This document shows, piece by piece, positions 1 through 8,075 of a stretch of DNA of 50,537 nucleotides. The stretch's first letter is position 1. Every line of letters starts with the position of its first letter. Origin of the DNA: Candidatus Nitrosopumilus sp. Lineage in GTDB: Archaea > Thermoproteota > Nitrososphaeria > Nitrososphaerales > Nitrosopumilaceae. Below the pieces are notes generated by a model. It ran no database searches and was not told where the DNA came from. It was given only the letters and a program-made list of their open reading frames with translations. Where the stretch lies: the NCBI GenBank assembly GCA_029255365.1, contig JAPFQF010000013.1:1-50537 (forward strand), read 5' to 3'. The position numbers and the translations under genes were made by a program.

Positions 1-82
1 AGGTTCCATATTCGTTGATTTGTCGGACTTTGTTAAAAACTAATACAATTAGCTTTTAAGTGAGAATTTACGGAAAAAATTA

Positions 83-1651
83 TTGAATAAAATTTTCTTG
101 ATCCTGTCAGTCTCATTACTTTTAGTTGGTTTTGGAACCAACGCATTTGCTCAAGAAATTGGAATTAATAAAAATAACATGGTAAATCCTGTAGCTGTTT
201 TAGAAACCAACTCCGGAAACATTACGATAGAATTTTTTTATGACGATGCACCAAAACACGTTGAAAATTTTATCAAACTATCTCTATCTGGATTTTATGA
301 CGGGACTGTTTTTCATAGAATCATTCCTGGATTTATGATTCAGGGCGGCGATCCAAACACACTACATCCTGAGAATTCTACAAATGTTTGGGGACAAGGG
401 GGACCAGGATACAATATTGGCGCCGAATTTAATAATATTAAACATAATCGTGGAATTGTTTCAATGGCGAGAACAAATGATCCAAATGGTGCTGGTTCTC
501 AATTTTTCATAGTTCATCAAAGTGATGACAGTTATGAGTTATCTCTTGATGGTAAATATTCAGTATTTGGTAGAATTGTAACTGCAGAAAGTTTTGAAAC
601 TCTAGACAAAATTGCATTAGTTGACACCGAAAATAAAGGTATTAGAGACAATCCAATAAATCCTGAACAAGTAAAAATTGCAAAAATTACAATAGTCAAT
701 CGCTCAGACGTGCCGAATCTTCTTGAATTGCAGGAACCAGAACGTACCGAATCGACGGTAACCCCGTCAACCGGCAATCAAAAATATGAAAGCGCCGAGC
801 ACGAGATAGGATTTAGTGTGCCTGAGGGATGGTTGTTGCAGACACGGGACAAAACACAACAAAACTCCCCTGACGTTGTTGCAGTCGGACCTAAAATCGG
901 ACTGGTAAACCCTGTAATTTCCTTAACAGTGCAAGAAACCAATCAAAGAACACTTGATGATCTTATCTCTGAAAAAACTGAAACGCTAAAACCTGCAATA
1001 GGATCAGGGGACCTGAAAGTCATTTCACAGGAAAAAACAACTATCAATGAAAATGAGGCATATGTTATTTTGGCAGAAGGATCTTTTTCCGCAAACGGCG
1101 AAATTTTTGATGTTAAATTTAAAGAAATTATGATTTATGACACTGAGAAATTCTACACCTTTGCATATAGTAATGGATTTGATGATTTTGACTCTCAACT
1201 TCCGAGATTTGAAGAGACACTCGGTTCTTTTGAAATGTTATCACAAGACAAATCTATAGATGAATCAACTAATACATCGACTGAAGGAGGTGGGTGTCTA
1301 ATTGCAACTGCCACGTTTGGCTCAGAACTTGCACCACAAGTTCAACAACTTAGAGAGTTTAGAGATAATACAATTCTGTCAACTGAATCTGGAACCGCGT
1401 TCATGAGCGGATTTAACCAATTCTACTATTCCTTTTCGCCTGTAATTGCTGATTTGGAACGTGAAAACCCTCTTTTCAAAGAAGCTGTGAAACTCTCGAT
1501 TACTCCAATGCTGTCCACACTATCAATTCTAAATTATGTCGAAATTGATTCTGAAGAAGAAATGCTATCTTATGGGATTGGAATAATTTTGATGAATGTC
1601 GGAATGTATTTTGCAGCACCGGCAATTGTTATTTATAAAATTAGAAAATAA
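83..1651 (+). CDS. Secreted cyclophilin-type peptidyl-prolyl isomerase with PsbP-like and CFI-box C-terminal domains
   Basis: The 522-residue protein begins at TTG 83, about 26 bases after the TATA-like ttttaag at 54-60. It has a signal peptide (residues 1-24, ending AFAQ). Residues about 36-208 are a cyclophilin domain with the active-site run FHRIIPGFMIQGGDP and later FFIV, so it should isomerise proline bonds outside the membrane. Residues about 232-385 resemble the PsbP-like fold (FSVPEGW start). The C-terminus has a CFI-box (C405, CLIATATFG) and a final hydrophobic segment near residues 500-518 that may anchor it. The cyclophilin call is firm; the PsbP and CFI calls are by pattern. Confidence 0.9.
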   Translation: MNKIFLILSVSLLLVGFGTNAFAQEIGINKNNMVNPVAVLETNSGNITIEFFYDDAPKHVENFIKLSLSGFYDGTVFHRIIPGFMIQGGDPNTLHPENSTNVWGQGGPGYNIGAEFNNIKHNRGIVSMARTNDPNGAGSQFFIVHQSDDSYELSLDGKYSVFGRIVTAESFETLDKIALVDTENKGIRDNPINPEQVKIAKITIVNRSDVPNLLELQEPERTESTVTPSTGNQKYESAEHEIGFSVPEGWLLQTRDKTQQNSPDVVAVGPKIGLVNPVISLTVQETNQRTLDDLISEKTETLKPAIGSGDLKVISQEKTTINENEAYVILAEGSFSANGEIFDVKFKEIMIYDTEKFYTFAYSNGFDDFDSQLPRFEETLGSFEMLSQDKSIDESTNTSTEGGGCLIATATFGSELAPQVQQLREFRDNTILSTESGTAFMSGFNQFYYSFSPVIADLERENPLFKEAVKLSITPMLSTLSILNYVEIDSEEEMLSYGIGIILMNVGMYFAAPAIVIYKIRK

Positions 1652-1659
1652 CTTTCTTT

Positions 1660-3033
1660 TTACCAAACATCATCTACTTCGTCGAGTAGTTTGTATTCTT
1701 TCTCAGTCTCATGTTTCATTAGTTTTAGCCTTGAAATGTCTCTATCGAAGAACAAATCTATTGTCCAATCAAGAAATATGCGAGTTTTTTTATCAAACGT
1801 TGTGATTTTTGAGAGGTATATGTTTCTCCAAATCAGCCAAGCCCAAAATCCAGAGATGTTCATTCCCAAAAATGTGGCAATTCCTGATCTTTTTCCAATA
1901 ATTGCCATCTGTCCCTTAGAGTGGTAAACAAATTTTTCTTTTTCAGAATTTTTAATCAACGAGATTAGATTTTTAGCGGCAATTTTTGCTTGAGCTTCTG
2001 CAATTTGCGCGGTTGGAGGTATAGGTCTCTGTGTTTTTGGATCAATGTGCAATGCGCAATCGCCTATTGCAAACACTCCTGGAAATTCTGTAACCTCTAG
2101 ATAGTCATTTACTACAACTTTTCCTTTATCTGTCTTGAACATCGATCTCTTGATGGTGTTAACTGGAGTAACTCCTGCAGTCCAAATCAGTGTCTTTGTA
2201 ATTATTGAATCAATTTCAGATGAATCAATTGAATCCTTTGGATTTTCATCTAGTGATTTGATGGTAACCTCATTTCCATCAAAGCTTGTAACTGCAGTTT
2301 TCAGTCTGATTTCTATTCCTCTTTCCACCATCTTGTCTTTTGCAAAGTCTGCCAGTTTTTTGTTAAATCCGGGCAAAATCATCCCCAGAGCTTCTAGAAC
2401 GATTACTTTGAGATCCTCCTTGCGAATATTGGGATAGTGTTTTCTTGCATCCAAAATAAGGTCCATCAATTCTCCCGCGGTTTCAATTCCTGCAAATCCG
2501 CCTCCAACAACAACGAAATTCAAAAAGCTTTTTCGGAGAATGGGGTTGGTCTCGTTTTCAGCTTGCTCAAGCATATCGATAATTCTGTTTCTTAGAACTA
2601 CCGCGTCATTGAGCGTCTTCATCGTATATGCGTTTTTTTCAACATCTGCCATTCCAAAAAAGTTGGTTTCACTACCTAGCGCCACGACTAAAAAATCATA
2701 ATGCATTGAGATGCCTCTTTTATCCCTCGTTCCCCACAATGTGACTAATTTTCCATAGGGATCGATGTTTTTGACTCTGCCTTCATAAAATTTTGTTTTT
2801 TTACAGATGGTTCTGATTGGCAAAACAATGTGCCTAGTTTCAATCATTCCAGATGCCACCTGTGGCAACATCGGTGTAAACAACAGAAAATTATCTTCAC
2901 TTATCATTACTATCTCCGTTTCTGGGTCTTTCCCAAACTCCGATTCCAACTTCCTGGCACATTCCACCCCTGCAAATCCCCCACCCAAAATCACAATTTT
3001 CTTCTTATTTTTTGCCAAACGTGAACTCTTCAC
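1660..3033 (-). CDS. Type-II NADH dehydrogenase-like FAD/NAD(P) oxidoreductase
   Basis: A 457-residue pyridine-nucleotide disulfide oxidoreductase fold. An N-terminal FAD dinucleotide motif GGGFAG lies at 17-22, a second NAD(H) motif GGGFAG at 177-182, and the FAD-binding AIGDCA near 322-328. The C-terminus is hydrophobic/aromatic (FWAWLIWRNIYL), as in NDH-2 enzymes that sit on the inner membrane face and pass NADH electrons to quinone without pumping protons. No redox CxxxxC pair is visible near the first FAD motif, which argues against a disulfide reductase. Donor and acceptor cannot be fixed from sequence; sulfide:quinone oxidoreductase is a less likely alternative. Confidence 0.85.
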   Translation of the reverse strand: MKSSRLAKNKKKIVILGGGFAGVECARKLESEFGKDPETEIVMISEDNFLLFTPMLPQVASGMIETRHIVLPIRTICKKTKFYEGRVKNIDPYGKLVTLWGTRDKRGISMHYDFLVVALGSETNFFGMADVEKNAYTMKTLNDAVVLRNRIIDMLEQAENETNPILRKSFLNFVVVGGGFAGIETAGELMDLILDARKHYPNIRKEDLKVIVLEALGMILPGFNKKLADFAKDKMVERGIEIRLKTAVTSFDGNEVTIKSLDENPKDSIDSSEIDSIITKTLIWTAGVTPVNTIKRSMFKTDKGKVVVNDYLEVTEFPGVFAIGDCALHIDPKTQRPIPPTAQIAEAQAKIAAKNLISLIKNSEKEKFVYHSKGQMAIIGKRSGIATFLGMNISGFWAWLIWRNIYLSKITTFDKKTRIFLDWTIDLFFDRDISRLKLMKHETEKEYKLLDEVDDVW

Positions 3034-3087
3034 AGACTGGCTGAATATATGCTATAAGAACAATTTTCACCAAAATGGCTGGTATTC

Positions 3088-3753
3088 TCAGGCCCTCATA
3101 ATATCCGAATGCAGAATATCATAGGCCCTTGACGAATCCCTTTCATTCAGAATTATTATGATGCTATCTTGACTGAAAAACGCATTTACCAGCTCTATTC
3201 CATTTGCATGTAACACTTCGGCGACATAAGACACAACGTCTGTTTGATTTTGACCGCCTGGAATTGAAACCCTGATTTTTGCAAGACCTGTACTGAACAT
3301 GTCGTCTCTTGCCGAGACACTGCTGAAAATCTGCCTGATATCTTCCATATCCTCTGTAAGAAATCTAAACGAGTCAGAGAGTCGGAAGAACTCATAGTTA
3401 CTAGTTACCTTGGAGAATTTATCCAAGATTGCCATTGGATCCATTTGATTTGAATCCTTGATTGAAAACTTGACATCCATTATCCCATCAGTTAGTACCA
3501 ATCTTGCGTTTTTCAAAACCGATTCTTCCTTTACCTCATTTTTAATTTCAAACGAATCAGCAAATCTTTTGATTGCAACTACTACAGTGTTGAGGTTGAC
3601 AGAATTTCCTAGAATTTTTTCTATCTCTGGTTGAAGTTTTACTGCCAGAGCTGTATAGTTTATCAAATCCATTTTCATGCAATCATAGATTGAGCGATTT
3701 CTGGTGATGATTTCTTTTACGACTTCTGGAATGGATACACTTGAAAGCCTCAT
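3088..3753 (-). CDS. Conserved archaeal ACT-like domain protein
   Basis: A 221-residue soluble protein without signal peptide. The N-terminal third is helical with charged residues and resembles a small HTH-like segment (SIPEVVKEIITRNRSIYDCM). The last 70 residues have the alternating strand/helix pattern of an ACT-like fold (VVSYVAEVLHANGIELVNAFF followed by IIIILNERDSSRAYDIL), which usually binds small ligands such as amino acids. It is transcribed away from the Hsp20 gene and lies 54 bases upstream of the NADH dehydrogenase start. Ligand and function are unknown; the ACT assignment is by pattern. Confidence 0.7.
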   Translation of the reverse strand: MRLSSVSIPEVVKEIITRNRSIYDCMKMDLINYTALAVKLQPEIEKILGNSVNLNTVVVAIKRFADSFEIKNEVKEESVLKNARLVLTDGIMDVKFSIKDSNQMDPMAILDKFSKVTSNYEFFRLSDSFRFLTEDMEDIRQIFSSVSARDDMFSTGLAKIRVSIPGGQNQTDVVSYVAEVLHANGIELVNAFFSQDSIIIILNERDSSRAYDILHSDIMRA

Positions 3754-3826
3754 TAAGATTATTATAATATGTCAGTTATAATAGGATTATGTAAGAATTC
3801 AAATAATTATTCATAATATTTATATA

Positions 3827-3844
3827 ATGTAATATATATTACAT
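3827..3844. promoter_or_regulatory. 18-bp perfect palindrome over the Hsp20 TATA region
   Basis: ATGTAATATATATTACAT is its own reverse complement. Its centre is about 22 bases before the Hsp20 ATG at 3858, exactly where the TATA box of a leaderless archaeal gene sits. A homodimeric repressor bound here would block TBP, so this is a candidate heat-shock operator; an AT-rich chance palindrome is the alternative. Confidence 0.5.
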
Positions 3845-3857
3845 ATGATAGATAAAT

Positions 3858-4358
3858 ATGACAAACTTTTTTGATAGTGAATTTGATGGAATTTTCAAAA
3901 GAATGTCAAACTCGTTTTTTAACATAGATGATATTTTTGAAGAATTCAGGGGAAATGGTTCCGAATCTGGCCCATATTGTTACGGTTATACAATGACCGT
4001 TGGTCCTGACGGAAAACCTGTAGTAAAAGAATATGGAAACGCCAAACCTGGACTGCTTCCAACCTCTGATATACGAGAACCACTTGTCGACACAATTGTC
4101 GATGAAAAAGAAAAAGTAGTGAAACTCATAGCTGAGATGCCAGGAGTTGAAAAATCCGACGTCAAAATTGTTGTCGAAAACAAGACGGTCAATCTTTCAG
4201 CAGAACACAATGATAAAAAATACCATGTGAGAGTTCCTGTACAACACAAGGTTGATGAAAACTCTGCAAAAGCCTCTTACAAAAATGGAGTTTTGGAAAT
4301 AGTCTTCAAACTACTTGAAGAGGAAAAGCCAAAAGGCAAAACGGTGGAGGTTGAATAA
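3858..4358 (+). CDS. Hsp20/alpha-crystallin family small heat-shock protein
   Basis: A 166-residue protein. Residues about 70-160 form an alpha-crystallin domain with the signatures LIAEMPGVEKSDVKIVVENK and the closing ASYKNGVLEIVF. The N-terminal 65 residues are rich in Phe, Asn and Gly, as expected for the disordered oligomerisation arm. It should act as an ATP-independent holdase in the cytoplasm. It is followed after 25 bases by a stand-alone VAT-N domain gene, suggesting a proteostasis unit. The promoter carries an 18-bp palindrome over the TATA position, so regulation by a dimeric repressor is likely but not shown. Confidence 0.9.
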   Translation: MTNFFDSEFDGIFKRMSNSFFNIDDIFEEFRGNGSESGPYCYGYTMTVGPDGKPVVKEYGNAKPGLLPTSDIREPLVDTIVDEKEKVVKLIAEMPGVEKSDVKIVVENKTVNLSAEHNDKKYHVRVPVQHKVDENSAKASYKNGVLEIVFKLLEEEKPKGKTVEVE

Positions 4359-4383
4359 TCCCTCTGATTTTTGAGGTAATGAT

Positions 4384-4668
4384 ATGAGTGAAATAATTTT
4401 AAAAATAAATGAAATTCCACAACAGCATGTTGGAAGAGGTAGAGCAATCGTTGATCCCAAAATTATCGAGGATCAAAAATGGAATACGGGACAAATCCTA
4501 GAGCTAACGTACCACAAAAAAACACATGTAAAACTTTGGCCAGGCATGCCTGAAGAATACGGTTCGGGCATGATCAAAATTGATGGAATGACAAGATCTG
4601 ATCGATGCTGTGGGCAGGGTAAGGCCTCGAAAAAAAGAGGCACCACCTTGATCCATAAAATAGTCTAA
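4384..4668 (+). CDS. Stand-alone VAT/Cdc48 N-terminal domain protein
   Basis: The 94 residues match only the N-terminal double-psi barrel of the Cdc48/VAT AAA ATPase: a first half with VGRGRAIVDP and a second half with GMIKIDGMTRSDRCCGQGKA and the closing TTLIHKIV. No AAA+ module follows; the gene ends at 4668 and the next gene has its own promoter. A GAGGT ribosome-binding site precedes the ATG by seven bases, which is unusual here and fits translation from the hsp20 mRNA. It could bind Cdc48 substrates or adaptors in competition with the full-length ATPase. The domain call is by motif; the role is inferred. Confidence 0.75.
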   Translation: MSEIILKINEIPQQHVGRGRAIVDPKIIEDQKWNTGQILELTYHKKTHVKLWPGMPEEYGSGMIKIDGMTRSDRCCGQGKASKKRGTTLIHKIV

Positions 4669-4692
4669 ATACTAAGAAAAACGACGTGAATT

Positions 4693-4911
4693 ATGAAACT
4701 CTATCTTGACTTTGAACCGTGCAAAGAATGCAATACCATGATGAATGAATTAAGCAGTCCTGAAATGCTATTTGCAGATGATAAAACTAGAGCAGATGAA
4801 TCAGCAAAGTTTCTCAGACACCTAACGTACAATCACAACGAAGTAGTTCAAGCTGTTATGGAAGATCTTCCAAAACAGAAGAGAGATCAAGAACCTGATT
4901 TTTACAAATAA
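4693..4911 (+). CDS. Small CxxC protein of unknown function
   Basis: A 72-residue acidic protein with Cys10-x2-Cys13 near the start and His43 and His48 in a predicted helix (LRHLTYNHNE), a spacing that could hold a zinc ion in a C2H2-like way. A TATA-like ctaaatact ends about 18 bases before the ATG, so it may be transcribed separately although it lies just 24 bases behind the VAT-N gene. I recognise no family; the metal site is inference only. Confidence 0.6.
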   Translation: MKLYLDFEPCKECNTMMNELSSPEMLFADDKTRADESAKFLRHLTYNHNEVVQAVMEDLPKQKRDQEPDFYK

Positions 4912-4984
4912 TCTTTTTCATTATTAGAAATCAATAATCATGTTCAAATACAAAACTACTGTAATGTCTCTGTGAAACTATGAT

Positions 4985-5416
4985 ATGAAAACCAGTCTTA
5001 TTTTTGGCATGATTGCCCTGCTTGCATCTGTTGGTTTTTTACAAACCACGTTTGCCATTGAGACAGAGCCAGGACCGCCACAAATTCCAGAACCCAGCCC
5101 TGTCCCAGAACCAATTAGAACGCCAAATCCTCCACCTGCACCAGATCCTTTTCCAGGGGAATCTGAGTCAGATAAAGTAAAACGGTTAACTGAGGAAAAT
5201 GATAATTTAAAACAACAGAACAATAATTTGCAGAGCCAGATATCTTCTCTAAAAAATGAAAAGTCGAGATTACAAACAGAAATATCGGAACTAAGTAATT
5301 CCATACGGAATCTGAAGGAAATAACATTGGAGCAAATTCGAGTGATATTGGAACTGGCAAATCGACTAAAAGATACAGTATTTGAAAAAATATCTTCTCC
5401 TACAATTGCATTGTAG
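4985..5416 (+). CDS. Secreted proline-rich coiled-coil protein
   Basis: A 143-residue protein with a signal peptide (residues 1-24, ending TTFA). After it come about 35 residues of proline-rich linker with repeated EP/NP/PP units (about 27-58). Residues about 62-135 are a continuous coiled coil rich in Leu, Asn, Gln and Glu (LTEENDNLKQQNNNLQSQIS). It would stand outside the membrane, perhaps as a spacer or oligomeric stalk in the S-layer space. No enzyme motif is present and no family is recognised. Confidence 0.7.
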   Translation: MKTSLIFGMIALLASVGFLQTTFAIETEPGPPQIPEPSPVPEPIRTPNPPPAPDPFPGESESDKVKRLTEENDNLKQQNNNLQSQISSLKNEKSRLQTEISELSNSIRNLKEITLEQIRVILELANRLKDTVFEKISSPTIAL

Positions 5417-5433
5417 GATTTTTTTGGAATAAT

Positions 5434-6354
5434 CTACTCATCTAGCTTTAATGTTTTCTTGATCAGGACGACCCTGTTTCTGATTGTAACATCACTTACT
5501 CCAGATTCCGCTGCAAACTTTTTTTGACTGATTTTTTCCCCATTCGTAATGCATGAGATGTATAGTGATGCAGCAGCTTGTGCTACGGGGTGTTTTCCGG
5601 CAGTAATCTGTTCTTTTTCACAGAGGCTCAGTATTTTGAATGCGTCTCGTTTTGTCTTCTCTCTCAGATTCATGTTGTTTGATATTTTTGAGATAAACGA
5701 CGACGTGTCGTACTGATTAAGATTCAATTCAAGCTTTTTGATTATAGTTCTCAAGTCTCGGGAGAGCACCCTTCTTTCGACATTTCCAGCTTCTGCAATA
5801 TCGTCCAGCGTTCTGGGGATGTTGTTCTCTCTACATGCCGCATAAAGTGAGGCCGCAATCAGCGATGCCGTGGTTCTTCCCCTGGTTAATTTTGCACTAA
5901 CCACTTTTCTGTAAATATAGGCTGCATTTTCTACAACATTGTTTGATATTCCTAACTTGGTTTTCATTCCGTGAAGCAAAGTGAAGGCCTTGCTAAAACT
6001 TACAGTCTTTCTTGATTTACTTCTTTGATCCCAAGTTCGTAATCTGTTGAATTCGTATTTTGTTTTGCTAGACAGTGTTTTTCCAGTTGCATCTTTATTC
6101 ATACCAATCACAGTTGATAACCCCGTGTCATTCATTGTTAATGATGTGGCAGGACCCGTTCTTGATAGTTTCATAAAGTCTTCCGAGCTGTAACCGTTGT
6201 TTTCATATGATGCATCAGCCATATTTTGCAATAGGATAAGACCGCATCCCCCACAAACAATTTCCCCTCTTTCAGAATCTGTTATCGCAGGATAGGTTTC
6301 GCAAGCATCTAGTTGACACTTGACATCATAATCATTTGAATAATTTTCTATCAC
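5434..6354 (-). CDS. tfb: Transcription initiation factor TFB (TFIIB homologue)
   Basis: A 306-residue protein with an N-terminal zinc ribbon (Cys13, Cys18, Cys34, Cys37) and two cyclin-fold repeats, about 110-200 and 205-300, the second ending with the DNA-reading helix KKFAAESGVSDVTIRNR. It recruits RNA polymerase to TBP-bound promoters and recognises the BRE. The first ribbon pair is spaced C-x4-C rather than the usual C-x2-C. Organisms of this group carry several TFBs; whether this one is general or specialised cannot be read from the window. It converges with the secreted coiled-coil gene, leaving 17 bases between stops. Confidence 0.93.
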   Translation of the reverse strand: MIENYSNDYDVKCQLDACETYPAITDSERGEIVCGGCGLILLQNMADASYENNGYSSEDFMKLSRTGPATSLTMNDTGLSTVIGMNKDATGKTLSSKTKYEFNRLRTWDQRSKSRKTVSFSKAFTLLHGMKTKLGISNNVVENAAYIYRKVVSAKLTRGRTTASLIAASLYAACRENNIPRTLDDIAEAGNVERRVLSRDLRTIIKKLELNLNQYDTSSFISKISNNMNLREKTKRDAFKILSLCEKEQITAGKHPVAQAAASLYISCITNGEKISQKKFAAESGVSDVTIRNRVVLIKKTLKLDE

Positions 6355-6526
6355 TATTGACTATTATTGGTGATTAAAAGATAAAAACAATATGGTTTAG
6401 GTAATTTTGTAATCAAAACTAAACTCTGCAAACCAAAAGTTCCTAGAATTTTCTCAAAAATTAATTCTTAATTGAGGTATGACCCACATTGTAATAAACG
6501 TTAAAAATGAAAATAATTTTTTTAGT

Positions 6527-6718
6527 CTACTTTCTAATTGATTCTAAAGAATGTCCACGATTGGTAATCATTTGAGTAACAGCCTCAACGGTATAATCAA
6601 TTCCATGTTCTTCTTCAAAATGATTTCTTAGTTTTTCAATTGTAGCTATGGATTTTGCTTCGTCAATAACATATTCACATTCAAAACCATAGTCATCACA
6701 TCTCAACTTTAATGTCAT
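6527..6718 (-). CDS. DUF1059-type small zinc-finger-like protein
   Basis: 63 residues with the DUF1059 pattern: Cys7 and Cys14 in an N-terminal hairpin (LRCDDYGFECEYVI), then a helix with His33 and His39 (LRNHFEEEHG), consistent with a C2H2-like metal site. The family is small, cytoplasmic and of unknown function. It lies alone between TFB and the fluoride channel. The stretch 6355-6526 between TFB and this gene has no ORF of note; it holds only the AT-rich TFB promoter. Confidence 0.75.
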   Translation of the reverse strand: MTLKLRCDDYGFECEYVIDEAKSIATIEKLRNHFEEEHGIDYTVEAVTQMITNRGHSLESIRK

Positions 6719-6849
6719 TCAGTTTGGAAAAAATATCAAAGCTATAAAAACTGTGAATATACCTTTCTAAATTAAACCTGATCAGGCACAAATTACGCCT
6801 AAAATTATACAAATAGCACTAATAATGCCAATTAGTTTCAAATGATTGG

Positions 6850-7230
6850 ATGAAAGGTCTGGAATTTGTTTTTCTCGCAGTAGGCTCTGTACTTGGAGCA
6901 TATCTGAGACTCAAAATCATCGAATCTCCTTTACTTTTCAATACGATACCTGTCAATGTTTTGGCAGTCAATGTACTTGGGGCATTTGTCCTTGGTGCCT
7001 TCATTATAATGTCTCAACAATGGCACCTCGATGGAAAATATTCTCTTTTTGCTGCCATAGGATTCTGCGGTTCGCTTACCACGATGTCTGGTCTTGCACT
7101 AGAATCCAACACCCTCCTTGAACACAGTCATTATGTGACGTTTGCAATCAATTTGATAGCTAACATTGGCCTTTCAATTGCAGCATTGATTGGTGGAAAG
7201 TCATTAATGAGCGCGATTATTAATAATTAA
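6850..7230 (+). CDS. crcB: Fluoride ion channel CrcB/Fluc
   Basis: A 126-residue four-helix membrane protein. The Fluc family signatures are visible in order: GSVLGAYLRL (family GxxxGAxxRY), NVLGAFVLGAF (NxxGxFxLG), and GFCGSLTTMSGLALE (GfcGglTTfStf). Fluc forms antiparallel dimers that let fluoride leave the cell. A TATA-like ctaataatg lies about 26 bases upstream of the ATG, so the mRNA is probably leaderless, which leaves no room for a crcB-type fluoride riboswitch, and none is seen. A single gene is present, so a homodimer is expected. Confidence 0.9.
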   Translation: MKGLEFVFLAVGSVLGAYLRLKIIESPLLFNTIPVNVLAVNVLGAFVLGAFIIMSQQWHLDGKYSLFAAIGFCGSLTTMSGLALESNTLLEHSHYVTFAINLIANIGLSIAALIGGKSLMSAIINN

Positions 7231-7236
7231 TTAGAA

Positions 7237-7467
7237 ATGGTCTATTCGTATCAAGTTGTAAAGTTTCAAACAATCTCCTTTGTGCAGGGAACCCATTGGT
7301 CTCAATCGGTGGGAGACAAAGGCATTCTTTATAAATCACTTAAGGATCCATACTCAAAGCTCATTGTCCAATCTTCTAACGGCTCAAAAAAACTATACCA
7401 TGTTCCAAAAGACAGAACGGTTGTCGTAACAAACGACATTATACATTTCCTAGGCGAAATAGCCTGA
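7237..7467 (+). CDS. Hypothetical small protein
   Basis: A 76-residue soluble protein starting six bases after the crcB stop, so probably co-transcribed with it. It has beta-rich alternation (YSYQVVKFQTISFVQG; KLIVQSSNGSKKLYHV; RTVVVTNDIIHFLG) and no cysteine. I recognise no family. Its stop directly abuts the stop of the convergent gene at 7468. Confidence 0.55.
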   Translation: MVYSYQVVKFQTISFVQGTHWSQSVGDKGILYKSLKDPYSKLIVQSSNGSKKLYHVPKDRTVVVTNDIIHFLGEIA

Positions 7468-7740
7468 TTACTTGAAAAACTGATCGACTTGATCCCTGAA
7501 TTTGAGAGACATTTTTCCAAATTCTGTAAAATCATCCGCCACCGGGTATTTCATTTTCATTGCATACTGGTTGACAAATATTGATAGCGCACTTCCAATA
7601 ATTAGATTGTATACTCCGTCGGCAATATTGTTTGAATATGGAAATGCCACTCTGATAAACGGTAAATATGTCTCAGTTTGAGAAATCATTAATTTGATGT
7701 GTTTTTCAACAAACTCTTCTATGTCTTTAGGAATTGCCAT
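7468..7740 (-). CDS. Hypothetical conserved helical protein
   Basis: A 90-residue protein, mostly helical with one hydrophobic stretch (YNLIIGSALSIFVNQYAMKM) too polar at its edges for a confident membrane helix. It ends directly against the convergent gene, with no base between the two stop codons. No family is recognised. Confidence 0.6.
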   Translation of the reverse strand: MAIPKDIEEFVEKHIKLMISQTETYLPFIRVAFPYSNNIADGVYNLIIGSALSIFVNQYAMKMKYPVADDFTEFGKMSLKFRDQVDQFFK

Positions 7741-7794
7741 GACTATTCTTGTGTATTGATTTCTTATAAATAGGACTTTAATTCCTAGGCGTGG

Positions 7795-8004
7795 TTATAT
7801 TGCAATCTGGGCCAAGTATCTTTCTTTTCCTTTTCTGCTTCTTGGGAGACATCTGAGCTGTCTATTACAACACGGACAAATTATTCCCTCAAATTCTACA
7901 AACACTTCGCAGTGATTGCATCTTTTTTGTCCAGCAGCATATCTGCCAATCTCTGTCGGTTTTAGAGCCTTGTATTTTTTACATTCTCCAATGCAATAAG
8001 TCAT
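7795..8004 (-). CDS. Small multi-cysteine zinc-binding protein
   Basis: 69 residues with eight cysteines (4, 8, 29, 32, 43, 45, 46, 52) arranged as CxxxC, CxxC and CxCC...C, enough for two zinc sites. The C-terminus is basic (CLPRSRKGKERY), fitting nucleic-acid or ribosome binding. I know similar small cysteine-rich proteins from this lineage, but no function. Confidence 0.65.
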   Translation of the reverse strand: MTYCIGECKKYKALKPTEIGRYAAGQKRCNHCEVFVEFEGIICPCCNRQLRCLPRSRKGKERYLAQIAI

Positions 8005-8075
8005 GAAATACTAAGAAACTATCTAAAGATAAAACGTTTGATTGCACTGCACTCATATTTTCAAATTTGATTTAA

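Noticed and set aside
6782-6841. TTG-started 19-residue hydrophobic peptide on the minus strand upstream of crcB
   Set aside because: Reads like a membrane helix, but it is very short, has no clear promoter and AT-rich DNA often gives such frames.
6719-6849. Fluoride riboswitch upstream of crcB
   Set aside because: The conserved crcB-motif elements are absent and the TATA box position leaves no leader.
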